Positions 36,425-45,131 of a DNA stretch of 64,000 nucleotides are shown one piece after another. The stretch spans positions 62,001 to 126,000 of the forward strand of contig NZ_VRYH01000002.1 in assembly GCF_008079445.1 (NCBI RefSeq). The letters are read 5' to 3'. Each line of letters begins with the position of its first letter. Position 1 is the stretch's first letter. Source of the DNA: Aidingimonas lacisalsi. GTDB lineage: Bacteria; Pseudomonadota; Gammaproteobacteria; Pseudomonadales; Halomonadaceae. The notes beneath the pieces are model-generated. The model was not told the DNA's origin and ran no database searches. It saw only the letters and a program-made list of their open reading frames with translations. Position numbers and translations under genes: made by a program.

Positions 36425-37354
36425 TCATGACGACACAGGCACATTCAGTTGATACCAATGCACCGCATTATTATGAAGGATTGCGTGTCGGGCATACGGG
36501 GCGGTTAAGCTGATGGCTTGCTCTACCATCTCAAGCCAAGTGGCGTAACTAGCGTTAAGCCCCGTCACTGGAAAATTACTCGCGAAGATACAGCGATCGG
36601 GGCCAAAAATGCTGATGGCTTCGGCTAGAAGCTCAATATTTTGCTTTCGGTCCCAATCAGCCATCGGGCTACCTAGCTCGGATAGCTTGACCGCAATGGA
36701 GGGGTTCTCAGCTAGTCGACGCATGCCCAAGCGCCAGCCATCAAGACCAGAGCGAGTCCGGTCCCATGGTAATCCAGTATGGTTGAGTATTACTTTGAGC
36801 CTAGGTCTTCGCTCCAGAACTTCAGCCGCATCCAGCAGATGCCACGCGGGGACGCGTAGGTCCCAGGATAGACCCCGCTCTTCCAGCAATTCCAGTCCAC
36901 GAGTCCAGTTTGTGTCTTGAAGTGAGCCAGGTGCCCCCTTCACATCGTCATAACCAACTGGACGTGAAGCTGTCAGTGGTTTCGCTCTGACTCCCCTGAA
37001 CAAGGGTGAGTGCATCTGCGCCTCAAGCTGAGCTTCGCAGTCCTGATGGCCAAAAGCCGCCCAACCCACCAACGCCACCGGTAATCCGAACCGCTTTCCA
37101 TGAGATGTTAACCAATTGGTTTCGATCTCGGGATGACGTCTATCCGCTTCAGCCTCGCAATGCACGCTACCCGCCAAGTGGTAACCCTCGGGGATTAGCG
37201 CCTGCAGGTCCGGCGCGAGGAAAGGCCTGCGTATAGAAGAATAATCCCCTAGGAAGAAATGCTGATCGATCTCATCCTCCAGCCAAGGGTAGTGCACGAT
37301 ACCATCTAGGGCCCAGAAATGGTGATGAGCATCAATCAAGGGTTGGGAATTCAT
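36425..37354 (-). CDS. Amidohydrolase-2 family metal-dependent hydrolase (lactonase-like)
   Basis: A 309-residue TIM-barrel hydrolase of the L-fuconolactonase/2-pyrone-dicarboxylate lactonase group. The N-terminal metal motif is LIDAHHHFW, then FRGVRAK, LKVILNHTGLP and FASNFPV with conserved His/Asn/Asp positions. The ATG at 37354 with a GAGG site is chosen; an upstream extension of 15 codons lacks homology. It is followed by the TRAP transporter genes on the same strand, which suggests hydrolysis of a lactone or amide derived from the imported acid. Codon use is AT-richer than in the flanking regions. Confidence 0.87.
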   Translation of the reverse strand: MNSQPLIDAHHHFWALDGIVHYPWLEDEIDQHFFLGDYSSIRRPFLAPDLQALIPEGYHLAGSVHCEAEADRRHPEIETNWLTSHGKRFGLPVALVGWAAFGHQDCEAQLEAQMHSPLFRGVRAKPLTASRPVGYDDVKGAPGSLQDTNWTRGLELLEERGLSWDLRVPAWHLLDAAEVLERRPRLKVILNHTGLPWDRTRSGLDGWRLGMRRLAENPSIAVKLSELGSPMADWDRKQNIELLAEAISIFGPDRCIFASNFPVTGLNASYATWLEMVEQAISLTAPYARHAILHNNAVHWYQLNVPVSS

Positions 37355-37383
37355 ATAAATCCTCACAAATAATATATGTCTCG

Positions 37384-38664
37384 TTACTGTGACAACCAAC
37401 CTAGTGGAGCAGTAATAATCTGAGGAAATGCGATGAAAATGAGTAATATTACTCCATAAGCAAGGACAAAAGGTATGACACCAGCAACCGCTTTCTCAAA
37501 TTTAAGTTGCCCGACGCTAGTAATGACGTTGAGCACATTACCTACAGGGGGCGTAATAAGCCCAATCGCACAATTCAGCACAAACATGATGCCAAAATAC
37601 ACAGGATCGATACCTGCCATCTTGACAAGTGGCATGAGAATTGGTGTCAACACCAGAATAGTGGGCATTAGATCCATCACCATTCCGATAAGCAGGACAA
37701 TCGCCATGATAGCCAACATAAGTAGCTTGGGCTTTTCTACCAATGGAGAAAGCAAGTCTGCGACCAGCATTGGAAGTTGAGCAATGCTGATTAGCCAAGA
37801 GGCGACACCAGCAGCAGCGATTAAAAACATCACTACGGCCGTATTGCGCCCAGCCTGTCCTAGCACTTTATACAAATCCACTAAGGCCAGCTCGCGATAA
37901 ATCAACGTAGAAACCACCACTGCGTAAACAGCAGCTACAACGCCTGCCTCAGTGGGCGTAAAAATACCTGTCTTGATACCACCGATAATTATTACCGGCA
38001 ACAACATGGCCCAGAAGCTCTTACGCAGTGCTTCCCAGCGTTCTGCTTTACTCGCCTTCTTGGCAACGGCGAGATCTTCCTTGCGGGTCATGAACAGCCA
38101 CATCACCACGAGCGTGATCCCCATAATCAAGCCTGGGACGATGCCAGCGAGGAATAGCTTGGTAATCGATATACCTCCCGCGACTCCTATGACAATCAAA
38201 GGAATGGAAGGAGGAATAATCGGTGCGATAATTCCTCCAGAAGCTATTAAACCGGATGAGCGGCCCAAGGGATAACCGGCTTCACGCATCATCGGCAAGA
38301 GTATGCTCGCCAGCGCTGCGGTGTCAGCGACAGCAGAGCCAGAAAGACTGGCCATTACAATAGCGGCGAAGATAGCCACGAAGCCAAGCCCCCCCTTGCG
38401 ATGCCCTACTAGGCTCATTGCCAGCATTACAATTCGCTTTGAAAGCCCGCCACGCGACATGACTTCCCCTGCGATGAGAAAAAAGGGGATCGCGAGCAGT
38501 GTATAGCTATCGGTGCCGTTGACGAGATTTTGGGCGAGAATCTGGGAGTCTAACATCCCCAGATGTACCATCAGAACGATAGCACTTACCAACAAGGCGA
38601 AAGCAATGGGAAGGCTCAGGCCAATGGAGGCTAGCAGTGAGATAAGAAACAGCCCAATAGTCAT
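37384..38664 (-). CDS. dctM: TRAP transporter large permease (DctM-type)
   Basis: A 426-residue membrane protein with about twelve helices, the transport subunit of a tripartite ATP-independent periplasmic transporter. Typical segments are AIPFFLIAGEVMSRGG, SGSAVADTAALASILLPMM and PPSIPLIVIG (the conserved scaffold-hairpin region), and NCAIGLITPPVGNVL. It overlaps the small permease gene by four bases. AT-rich codon use is clear: the bases 37441-37500 count to 24 G/C of 60. It is the last TRAP gene before the hydrolase. Confidence 0.93.
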   Translation of the reverse strand: MTIGLFLISLLASIGLSLPIAFALLVSAIVLMVHLGMLDSQILAQNLVNGTDSYTLLAIPFFLIAGEVMSRGGLSKRIVMLAMSLVGHRKGGLGFVAIFAAIVMASLSGSAVADTAALASILLPMMREAGYPLGRSSGLIASGGIIAPIIPPSIPLIVIGVAGGISITKLFLAGIVPGLIMGITLVVMWLFMTRKEDLAVAKKASKAERWEALRKSFWAMLLPVIIIGGIKTGIFTPTEAGVVAAVYAVVVSTLIYRELALVDLYKVLGQAGRNTAVVMFLIAAAGVASWLISIAQLPMLVADLLSPLVEKPKLLMLAIMAIVLLIGMVMDLMPTILVLTPILMPLVKMAGIDPVYFGIMFVLNCAIGLITPPVGNVLNVITSVGQLKFEKAVAGVIPFVLAYGVILLIFIAFPQIITAPLGWLSQ

Positions 38665-39221
38665 GCGAAATTATCACCTGATGTGTGAGGCTTCTGGAGG
38701 TAACCAGGGGCCAGTAGTCGAAAAAGGAGGATCAATGACATCAATGAGCCACCTACAAGGCCCGCCAAGTAGAACAAGCCCTCAGGGATACCACTGATTG
38801 GCAAATGGTTACTCCAATTGAGTACTGTCTGTGAATAACTACCCTTAAGCAACATCAGGCAGCATCCGAGCATAACGAGAGTCACTAGCCGCTGAAGCCA
38901 CATCTGTGCCAAGGGAGAGAGACGGTCGCGCAATGTATAGACAGTCAGATGTTCATTCCGCATCAAGCAGATAGTGGTCCCGAGAAATGTCACCCAGACA
39001 AAGAGAAAACGTGAAAGCTCTACGCTAACCGAGACACCACTATTAAAGCCATAGCGTAGCACAACGTTCGTAAACACCAACGCCATCATGCATACAAGCG
39101 CCAACACTATGAGAAAGGTCAACACCCTTTCAGTCAGCCAGGAAACACGATCAAGTCTCTGCCTTAATGCATTCTGACTTTTGTTGTGGATAGCCGTGGA
39201 ACGTTGTTGAGAACGTGTCAT
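38661..39221 (-). CDS. dctQ: TRAP transporter small permease (DctQ-type)
   Basis: A 186-residue protein with four transmembrane helices, the accessory membrane subunit of the TRAP transporter. The start at 39221 has a GAGG site nine bases upstream; 24 further codons upstream show no family similarity. The segment VELSRFLFVWVTFLGTTICL with the following RNEHLTV is typical. It lies behind the binding-protein gene, separated by a strong hairpin, and overlaps dctM. Confidence 0.9.
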   Translation of the reverse strand: MTRSQQRSTAIHNKSQNALRQRLDRVSWLTERVLTFLIVLALVCMMALVFTNVVLRYGFNSGVSVSVELSRFLFVWVTFLGTTICLMRNEHLTVYTLRDRLSPLAQMWLQRLVTLVMLGCCLMLLKGSYSQTVLNWSNHLPISGIPEGLFYLAGLVGGSLMSLILLFRLLAPGYLQKPHTSGDNFA

Positions 39222-39346
39222 GATATAAGCCCTCTTGGTTACAGGTGACACCGATGAGGTTGCCTCAGCCTTTCTCAGTCCATGGTATAGCAACTAATGC
39301 CATGACAGTCGACTGTAGACTGATCATTAGTCAAACTCATCAATCA

Positions 39347-39379
39347 CATTCTCTTTCAGCATTCCGCTGAAAGAGAATG
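39347..39379 (-). other. Strong intercistronic stem-loop between dctP and dctQ
   Basis: Perfect 14-base arms CATTCTCTTTCAGC and GCTGAAAGAGAATG enclose the loop ATTCC. It begins 38 bases after the dctP stop codon and lies about 125 bases before dctQ. No T run follows on the minus strand. Such hairpins stabilise the binding-protein message and reduce read-through to membrane subunits. Confidence 0.75.
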
Positions 39380-39416
39380 ACTACCTACAAGCCAAATACA
39401 TGGGAGCGCAAGACAC

Positions 39417-40424
39417 TCATTCCTTCACCGCCTTTTCAGCATCGATTGCATCAATCATCTCCGTTCCATATTCCTCCACAAAATTTTCTCGAATCGGACC
39501 AGCGACGACTTCACGCATGGATTCTCGGTCTGGCGACTCGACAATTTGCATGCCTTGCTCTCTTAAAAACTCCAAACCATCATCTACCCTTTCAGCTAAA
39601 AGCTCGCGTTCGTACCGAGCCGCTTCAACTGCTGCATTTACCAACAACTCCTGCTGTTCAGCATTAAGTGCGTCAAATTTATTCTTGTTCATCACCAAAG
39701 GTGCAGCTGTGTAAGCATGAGCTGTTAGGGAAAGATGATCCTGGACCTCATAAAAATTTGCTGCGCGTATCAAGCTGACAGGATTTTCCTGCCCATCCAC
39801 AGTGCCTGTTTCCAAGGAGGTAAACAACTCTGTAAAAGGCATGGGTGTTGGGTTGGCCCCAAGTAGCTCGAACGCCTGAATGTGGGCAGGATTAGGGGTT
39901 GTCCTGAGCTTTAGTCCTTCAATATCGTCAGCCGTCTCTATCGGACGACGTGAGTTCGTCAAGTTACGAAACCCTATCTCCCAGAAGGCGAGTCCTTTCA
40001 AGTCGTGATCACCAAGAAGATCTAGCAAAGAGCGGCCCACCTCACCATCTAGTACGGCATGTGCATGTTCATAGTCCTCAAAAAGGAAGGGTAAATCGAG
40101 AACATTGAGTTCACCTACCAGCCCTGTAAAGTAGGGGTTACCGGTAAGAGCAATATCGACCGTACCACTACGTGCGCCTGTCACTATGGCACTATCGCTA
40201 CCTAGTTGCCCACTAGGAAACAAGCGTACAGAAATTTCACCATCGCTATTTTCATTTACGATTTCAGCAAAGCGCTCAGCAGCGATATGTTGCGCATCCT
40301 CTACAGGATGGGTATGCGCAAAGGTTAATGTTGTCTCCGCATATGCTGATGGCAGGCAAGCACCAAAAACCATACCTAAAGCAGAGACTTTTAAAAGGCG
40401 GCGAGTTACTACAAACATATTCAT
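39417..40424 (-). CDS. dctP: TRAP transporter periplasmic binding protein (DctP-type)
   Basis: A 335-residue exported protein. A signal peptide ending PSAYAE is followed by TTLTFAHTHPVEDAQHIAAE, typical of DctP/SiaP-like proteins. The carboxylate-clamping arginine is in EGLKLRTTPNP, and the helix GTVDGQENPVSLI is conserved. The ligand is an organic acid, possibly a sugar acid given the lactonase-like gene downstream. The gene is AT-rich like its partners. An AT-rich repeat region with a possible operator lies upstream. Confidence 0.92.
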   Translation of the reverse strand: MNMFVVTRRLLKVSALGMVFGACLPSAYAETTLTFAHTHPVEDAQHIAAERFAEIVNENSDGEISVRLFPSGQLGSDSAIVTGARSGTVDIALTGNPYFTGLVGELNVLDLPFLFEDYEHAHAVLDGEVGRSLLDLLGDHDLKGLAFWEIGFRNLTNSRRPIETADDIEGLKLRTTPNPAHIQAFELLGANPTPMPFTELFTSLETGTVDGQENPVSLIRAANFYEVQDHLSLTAHAYTAAPLVMNKNKFDALNAEQQELLVNAAVEAARYERELLAERVDDGLEFLREQGMQIVESPDRESMREVVAGPIRENFVEEYGTEMIDAIDAEKAVKE

Positions 40425-40538
40425 TGTTGTTACCTATCAAGGGCGCGCGAGATTAGTCATCCCATTATTCCTAATGGGGCGGTTGTAGATACTTTATGTA
40501 CAACAGTCTTGTGCAGTCTCAAAGCTGTTTTCTTTTAC

Positions 40539-40571
40539 ATTATTCAATAATGCATAATGCATAATTCAAAT
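40539..40571 (-). promoter_or_regulatory. AT-rich repeat upstream of dctP, candidate operator
   Basis: This stretch carries overlapping copies of ATAATGCATAAT, flanked by ATTATTCA on the left and AATTCAAAT on the right. It lies about 115 bases upstream of dctP and just before the broken iolB. The repeated ATGCAT steps form short palindromes that a GntR-type or similar regulator could bind. No regulator gene accompanies the TRAP operon. The role is inferred. Confidence 0.35.
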
Positions 40572-40679
40572 TAGCGCGTCAGAAGGTTGTACGCAAGAGC
40601 CAAGCTGGATAGTACTACTAAAGTTTATCTGGGAGGCCGCTTTACCCCAGCGCTTTGATGCTGCATACCCTCTACTGCT

Positions 40680-41306
40680 ATGGCCACCGTCACTTGCGGC
40701 TAGCACCACTGGGAGAACATTGGCGAGCGCATGAATGTGTTCGAGAAGGTGCCACCGTATGCCGTCTATCTTCCCGACGGCGTCAGCTACCGGGTCGAGG
40801 CAACCTCTGAGTTGGAACTGGCGGTATGCAGTGCGCCGGGGCAGGGCAATCACGAGCCCCGCCTGATCTCGCCCGACCAGATCAAGCAGAGCACTCGTGG
40901 GGTGGGCAGCAATACCCGACATATCCAGGATGTGCTGCCGGAGACCGAACCCGCCGACAGCCTGCTGGTGGTGGAGGTCTATACACCGGCGGGCAACTGG
41001 TCGAGCTATCCGCCGCACAAGCACGATCAGGATAATCTGCCGCACGAATCCCGGCTCGAAGAGACCTATTATCACCGAGTGAATCCCTCGCAAGGGTTTG
41101 CCTTCCAGCGTGTCTATACCGATGACCGCCGTCTCGACGAGAGCATGGCCGTAGATGATGGCTGTGTCGTATTGGTGCCGTATGGTTATCACCCGGCCGG
41201 CGTACCGCACGGCTACGAGCTGTATTACCTGAACGTCATGGTCGGCCCCAAGCGCGTCTGGAAATTCCATAACGATCCGGATCACCAATGGCTGCTGGAA
41301 ACCTAG
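40680..41306 (+). pseudogene. iolB: 5-deoxy-glucuronate isomerase IolB, 5'-truncated remnant
   Basis: The frame from 40731 encodes 191 residues matching the C-terminal two thirds of IolB (normally about 270 residues), the isomerase of inositol catabolism: MNVFEKVPPYAVYLPDG, YPPHKHDQDNLPHE (metal-binding His and Glu) and YGYHPAGVPHGYELYYLNVM. Family similarity continues upstream of the first ATG (HHWENIGER, 40704-40730) but meets an in-frame TAG at 40701, before which ATVTCG (40683-40700) is still recognisable. The first 80 or so residues are gone and replaced by unrelated AT-rich DNA. No other inositol genes are present. It is best read as a pseudogene left when the TRAP segment arrived. Confidence 0.85.
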
Positions 41307-41355
41307 TTCAACAAGCGTGTTGCTCTCCGAAAGGCGTCGTGTGGGCGCTCTCTTA

Positions 41356-41378
41356 CCCCGTCATCAGGCGGGGTTTTT
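41356..41378 (+). terminator. Rho-independent terminator after the iolB remnant
   Basis: Arms CCCCG and CGGGG around an eight-base loop are followed by TTTTT. This short but classical terminator is about 50 bases beyond the iolB stop codon. It probably closed the original inositol operon. Confidence 0.75.
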
Positions 41379-41425
41379 CTTCTCGAGGTGTCGCCTCGAT
41401 GACACGTATCTGAGCTTGCCGATCA

Positions 41426-42508
41426 TCACGGCTCATCTCGAACATTTGGAAGCGGCCGATGAAGGGATTGGAGAGTGTTTTCGACGACTTCCCGATCGAT
41501 GTCCCGGGTGATGAACACCAGTCGCGAGCGACGATCGTCACTCGGCCAGACAGGCAGCGGTGTCGGGGGATGGAAGACATGCTGCACACCGTGGATGGCG
41601 AGTGGCTGCTCGCGGCCCTTGACGTTTAGGATGCCCTTGACGCGCAGAATGTCGTTGCCGAGAAACTCCGTCAGTTCGTCGAGCCAGGCTGTCAGCCGGT
41701 CCTCCGGGATCGGCGTATCGATGGCAAAGCAGAAAGCCTTGATGTGGTCGTCGTGTCGATTGACATCATGATCGGAGTGATCGTGGTCGTGTCCATGTGC
41801 CTCATGGTGGTGTGTCGCCTGCTTGGTATAGGCCTCTTCATTCAACCACTGCGCCACATTCGGCACTTTGCCTTCGGTCGAAAACGGGCCCAGATCCAAT
41901 AGCTTGGCTGCGTCGATATGGCCATGGTCGATTTCCCAGCGGGGCGCGGCGGGGTTGATCCCATCGAGACGCCGGTACAGGTCGGTACGCTGTTCGGCGG
42001 TGGTCAGGTCGGGTTTGGCCAACAAAAGGCAGTCGGCCATCGCCGCCTGTTTAACGGCTTCGCTGTGGTGATCGAGGCTGTGTTGTCCCGTTGCCATGTC
42101 GAGAACCGTCACGATGCCATCCAGTCGGTAACGATCGGCGACCTGGGGATGTGTCATCAGCGTGTGCACGATCGAGGCGGGATCGGCAAGCCCCGTGGTT
42201 TCGATCAACACACGCTGGAACTGGCGTTGTCCCTGGCGGGAAAAGCGCCACGTGATGTCACGCAGGGTCTTGACCAGGTCCCCGCGGATATTGCAACACA
42301 GGCAGCCGCTGCTCATTTCCATGACCAGGTTTTCGGTGCTGTGGGCAACCAGCATATGGTCGAGCGGGATCTCGCCGAATTCGTTGATGATCACCAGCGC
42401 ATCGGCCAGTTCAGGCTGGCTGACGAGCTGGTTGAGCAGGGTCGTCTTGCCGGCACCGAGAAAGCCGGAGAGTATGGTCACCGGGATCGGCGGGTGAGTC
42501 GGGCGCAT
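41426..42508 (-). CDS. COG0523 (CobW/YjiA-type) metallochaperone GTPase
   Basis: A 360-residue G3E GTPase. Walker A is in SGFLGAGKTTLL (residues 14-25), the metal-binding motif is GCLCC (residues 68-72), and GTP-specificity appears as LLLAKPDL. A histidine-rich linker (HHHEAHGHDHDHSDHD, around residue 240) joins the GTPase to the CobW C-terminal domain, as in zinc-linked members. Such proteins insert or distribute Zn, Co or Fe. It is a lone gene next to the agmatine deiminase. No Zur-type site was recognised before it, so the metal is not settled. Confidence 0.9.
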   Translation of the reverse strand: MRPTHPPIPVTILSGFLGAGKTTLLNQLVSQPELADALVIINEFGEIPLDHMLVAHSTENLVMEMSSGCLCCNIRGDLVKTLRDITWRFSRQGQRQFQRVLIETTGLADPASIVHTLMTHPQVADRYRLDGIVTVLDMATGQHSLDHHSEAVKQAAMADCLLLAKPDLTTAEQRTDLYRRLDGINPAAPRWEIDHGHIDAAKLLDLGPFSTEGKVPNVAQWLNEEAYTKQATHHHEAHGHDHDHSDHDVNRHDDHIKAFCFAIDTPIPEDRLTAWLDELTEFLGNDILRVKGILNVKGREQPLAIHGVQHVFHPPTPLPVWPSDDRRSRLVFITRDIDREVVENTLQSLHRPLPNVRDEP

Positions 42509-42599
42509 CAGTTCTCTCCTCGTGCCTTACGGGGTATCTCCTGCGTAGTTTACGGCATCGCGCAAGATACTTGGCCTCAATACGACATGGTACGCCATG

Positions 42600-43721
42600 T
42601 CACACGCTCGGTTGCTGTTGGGTGATGCAGTGAATGTTGCCGCCCCCGAGCAGTATCTCGCGGGCCGGCACACCGATGACACGGCGATCGGGAAACAGGG
42701 CTTGAAGACGTTTGCGGGCGTCATCGTCGTGGGCCGGGTCGAGCATTGGCATGACCACTACCGAATTGCCGATGTAGAAGTTGACGTAGGAGGCGGCCAT
42801 GCGGTCACCGGGTTGACGAGGGTAGGAACTGTTGAGCCGGTCAATGCCGCTCGCTTCCTCCTCGGCGATATGCAACGGGCCGGGTTGGGTGAACTTGTGC
42901 ACCTTGAGAGAACGGCCGCGCGCGTCTGTGGTGGTTTCCAGTAACTCCAGAGCCTGCCGGGAAATGGCGTGTTGCGGGTCGTTTTCGTCGTCACTCCACG
43001 TCAGGGCGACTTCGCCGGGCGCCACGAAACAGCACAGGTTATCGACGTGACCATCGGTCTCGTCACGATAACATCCACGCGGCAGCCAGATGACTTTCGT
43101 GACGCCGAGGTACTCCCTTAACACCTGTTCCATGCCGGCTTGGTCGAGTCCCGGATTGCGATTGGGATTGAGCAAACATTCCCGAGTGGTGATCAAGGTC
43201 CCTTCGCCATCGACATGGATGGCGCCGCCTTCCAGCACCACCGGTACCTCGAAACGGGGAATGCCCAGTATCTCGGCGATCTTGCTCCGGATGCGCCGGT
43301 CCTTGTCCCAGGGGAAATAGAGCCCACCCTCGAGGCCACCCCAGGCATTGAACTGCCAGTCGACCATGGCCAGATGCCCATCGGGGGAGGTCAGAAAGGT
43401 CGGCCCGACATCGCGCATCCAGGCATCGTTATTGGAAAGTTCCACCACACGGACCGATTCGGGAAGTTGGTTACGGGCATTTTCGTACTGCTCGTCGTTG
43501 ACACCCACGAACACGGTTTCGCTGTCTGCGATGGCACTGGCCACGTCGACGAACGCCTGCTGAGCCGGTTTGGCACCATAACGCCAGGTGTCCGGTCGTT
43601 GCGGCCACAGCATCCAGCAGGCCTCGTGCGGAGCGAACTCTGCCGGCATGGAAAAACCTTGTGATGCCGGCGTTTCAGCCGGCAACGAGAAAGCAGTGGC
43701 GGATAAGGAGTTGGTTGTCAT
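42600..43721 (-). CDS. aguA: Agmatine deiminase
   Basis: A 373-residue peptidyl-arginine-deiminase-fold enzyme that hydrolyses agmatine to N-carbamoylputrescine and ammonia. Landmarks are MPAEFAPHEACWMLWPQRPD, NDAWMRDVGPTFL, DGEGTLITTRECLLNPNRNP, and the catalytic Cys365 in GGGNIHCITQQQP near the C-terminus. The start at 43721 gives the normal length; 35 upstream codons are out of family. It lies nine bases behind the NhaC-type gene in a leftward operon with an aminotransferase, a polyamine catabolic set. The usual next enzyme, AguB, is not adjacent. Confidence 0.94.
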   Translation of the reverse strand: MTTNSLSATAFSLPAETPASQGFSMPAEFAPHEACWMLWPQRPDTWRYGAKPAQQAFVDVASAIADSETVFVGVNDEQYENARNQLPESVRVVELSNNDAWMRDVGPTFLTSPDGHLAMVDWQFNAWGGLEGGLYFPWDKDRRIRSKIAEILGIPRFEVPVVLEGGAIHVDGEGTLITTRECLLNPNRNPGLDQAGMEQVLREYLGVTKVIWLPRGCYRDETDGHVDNLCCFVAPGEVALTWSDDENDPQHAISRQALELLETTTDARGRSLKVHKFTQPGPLHIAEEEASGIDRLNSSYPRQPGDRMAASYVNFYIGNSVVVMPMLDPAHDDDARKRLQALFPDRRVIGVPAREILLGGGNIHCITQQQPSV

Positions 43722-43729
43722 GGTGTGTC

Positions 43730-45076
43730 TCACATGTGGCCCGCAATCAGGAATACAACAATGGCCAGGACGGCCGCAATCAAGGCATAGGGTAATTGCG
43801 TCAGCGCGTGGGCCATGGGGGTACATCCACTGCCTTGGGCAGATAGTACCGTGGAATCGCCATAGAAGCAGGTATGGCTGCCGAATGCGCTGGCGGAAAT
43901 CAGCGAACCGATCACCAGCGGCATGTTGGCGTCCACGCTTGCGGCCAGAGGCAACACGATCGGCATCGCCACGGCGAACAGGCCCCAGAAGGAGCCGGTG
44001 GCGAAGGCCAGAAAGGCCATGGTGACGAAAACCACGGCAGGCAGCATGCCGGCCGTCATCATCGGCTTCATGGTGGCGATCACGTATTCGGTCAGGCCCA
44101 GCAGGTCGTTGACTTCTTTGAGGGTAAAACCGGCCACGAGGGTTCCCAATGGCATGATCATCGACTTGAAACCTTCCAGCGCGGTATCGAAGGTGTCGTG
44201 GAAGCTCAACAGGCGCTGGCTGAAAATAAGCACCAGCATGACTGCGAGGGCCACGATCACGCCACGCAGGATATCGATCTCGAAATACCAGGTGAAGCCG
44301 ATGAGTGTGGCGATCGGCAGCAGGAAGTTGAGCAGGTGAGGGCGATGCTTACCGTCGTCCTCGGCTTCCAGCGCGGCATCGTCGACGCCGTCCGGCATCA
44401 CCTGGCCACCCGCGGCGCGTCTTTCAGCGGCGCGCATCGGCCCCAGGGCCGGAATGACACCGATGGCAACCAGCGGGACCAGAAGCGCAGCAATCCAGGC
44501 GTAGAACATGTAGGGAATCGCCTGCAGATAAATACCCATGCCGTTGTCGGCAACGCCGTTCTCTTCCAAGAGGCCGGCGAAGAACACAGCCCAGGTGGAA
44601 ATCGGCACCAGGATGCAGATCGGTGCCGCCGTGGAATCCACCACATACGCCAGCATTTCACGCGAGACCCGGAAGCGATCGGTAATCTTCTTCATCGAGG
44701 CGCTGATCGCCAGGGCGTTGAGATAATCATCGATGAAGATGACCAGGCCCAGCAGCCAGGTAGTCAACAAACTGCGACTGCGACTATGCACGCGGCGGGT
44801 GATGACGTCGCCGAAGGTCAGTACGCCGCCGGTCTTGACCAGTAGCGCGATCAGGCTACCGAACAAGCCGCAGACCAGGATGATCCAGGTGACGGTGTCA
44901 TCGCCAAGCACGGCCAACAGGATATCGGATCCCTGGGAGACGACGGTGGTGGGGTCGACCATCAACAGGCCGACCAGGGCACCGGTGAACAGCGATTCGA
45001 TGGTGCGTCGCGTGACGATCGCCATGCCCAGCACCACCAGCGTGGGAAACAGGCTCCATAGCCCATAGTTGTCCAT
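43730..45076 (-). CDS. NhaC-type Na+/H+ antiporter family permease
   Basis: A 448-residue membrane protein with ten to twelve helices of the NhaC family (PF03553). Segments include FIDDYLNALAISASMKK, VDSTAAPICILVPISTWAVF and FATGSFWGLFAVAMPIVLPLA. The start at 45076 gives a clean N-terminus (MDNYGLWSLFPTLVVLGMA) behind a GAGAGA site. It sits between an aminotransferase and agmatine deiminase, so despite its family name it may import agmatine or another polyamine, or exchange it for product. That is inferred from the operon only. Confidence 0.88.
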   Translation of the reverse strand: MDNYGLWSLFPTLVVLGMAIVTRRTIESLFTGALVGLLMVDPTTVVSQGSDILLAVLGDDTVTWIILVCGLFGSLIALLVKTGGVLTFGDVITRRVHSRSRSLLTTWLLGLVIFIDDYLNALAISASMKKITDRFRVSREMLAYVVDSTAAPICILVPISTWAVFFAGLLEENGVADNGMGIYLQAIPYMFYAWIAALLVPLVAIGVIPALGPMRAAERRAAGGQVMPDGVDDAALEAEDDGKHRPHLLNFLLPIATLIGFTWYFEIDILRGVIVALAVMLVLIFSQRLLSFHDTFDTALEGFKSMIMPLGTLVAGFTLKEVNDLLGLTEYVIATMKPMMTAGMLPAVVFVTMAFLAFATGSFWGLFAVAMPIVLPLAASVDANMPLVIGSLISASAFGSHTCFYGDSTVLSAQGSGCTPMAHALTQLPYALIAAVLAIVVFLIAGHM

Positions 45077-45131
45077 GGTTGTCTCTCTTGTCGTTGTGTC
45101 TGGATCGAGGGGCAGTTGTGGTGTCGGGGAT

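Noticed and set aside
36425-40679. Prophage or transposon-borne island
   Set aside because: No integrase, transposase, terminal inverted repeats, tRNA site or convincing flanking direct repeats were found; only composition and the broken iolB suggest transfer.
40731-41306. Reading iolB as a complete short gene
   Set aside because: Recognisable IolB sequence continues upstream through an in-frame TAG, and the product is about 80 residues shorter than the family.
43874-44845. A 323-codon plus-strand frame opposite the NhaC-type gene
   Set aside because: Composition is dominated by Gly, His and Gln repeats typical of a shadow of a membrane protein; the minus strand encodes a coherent helical transporter.
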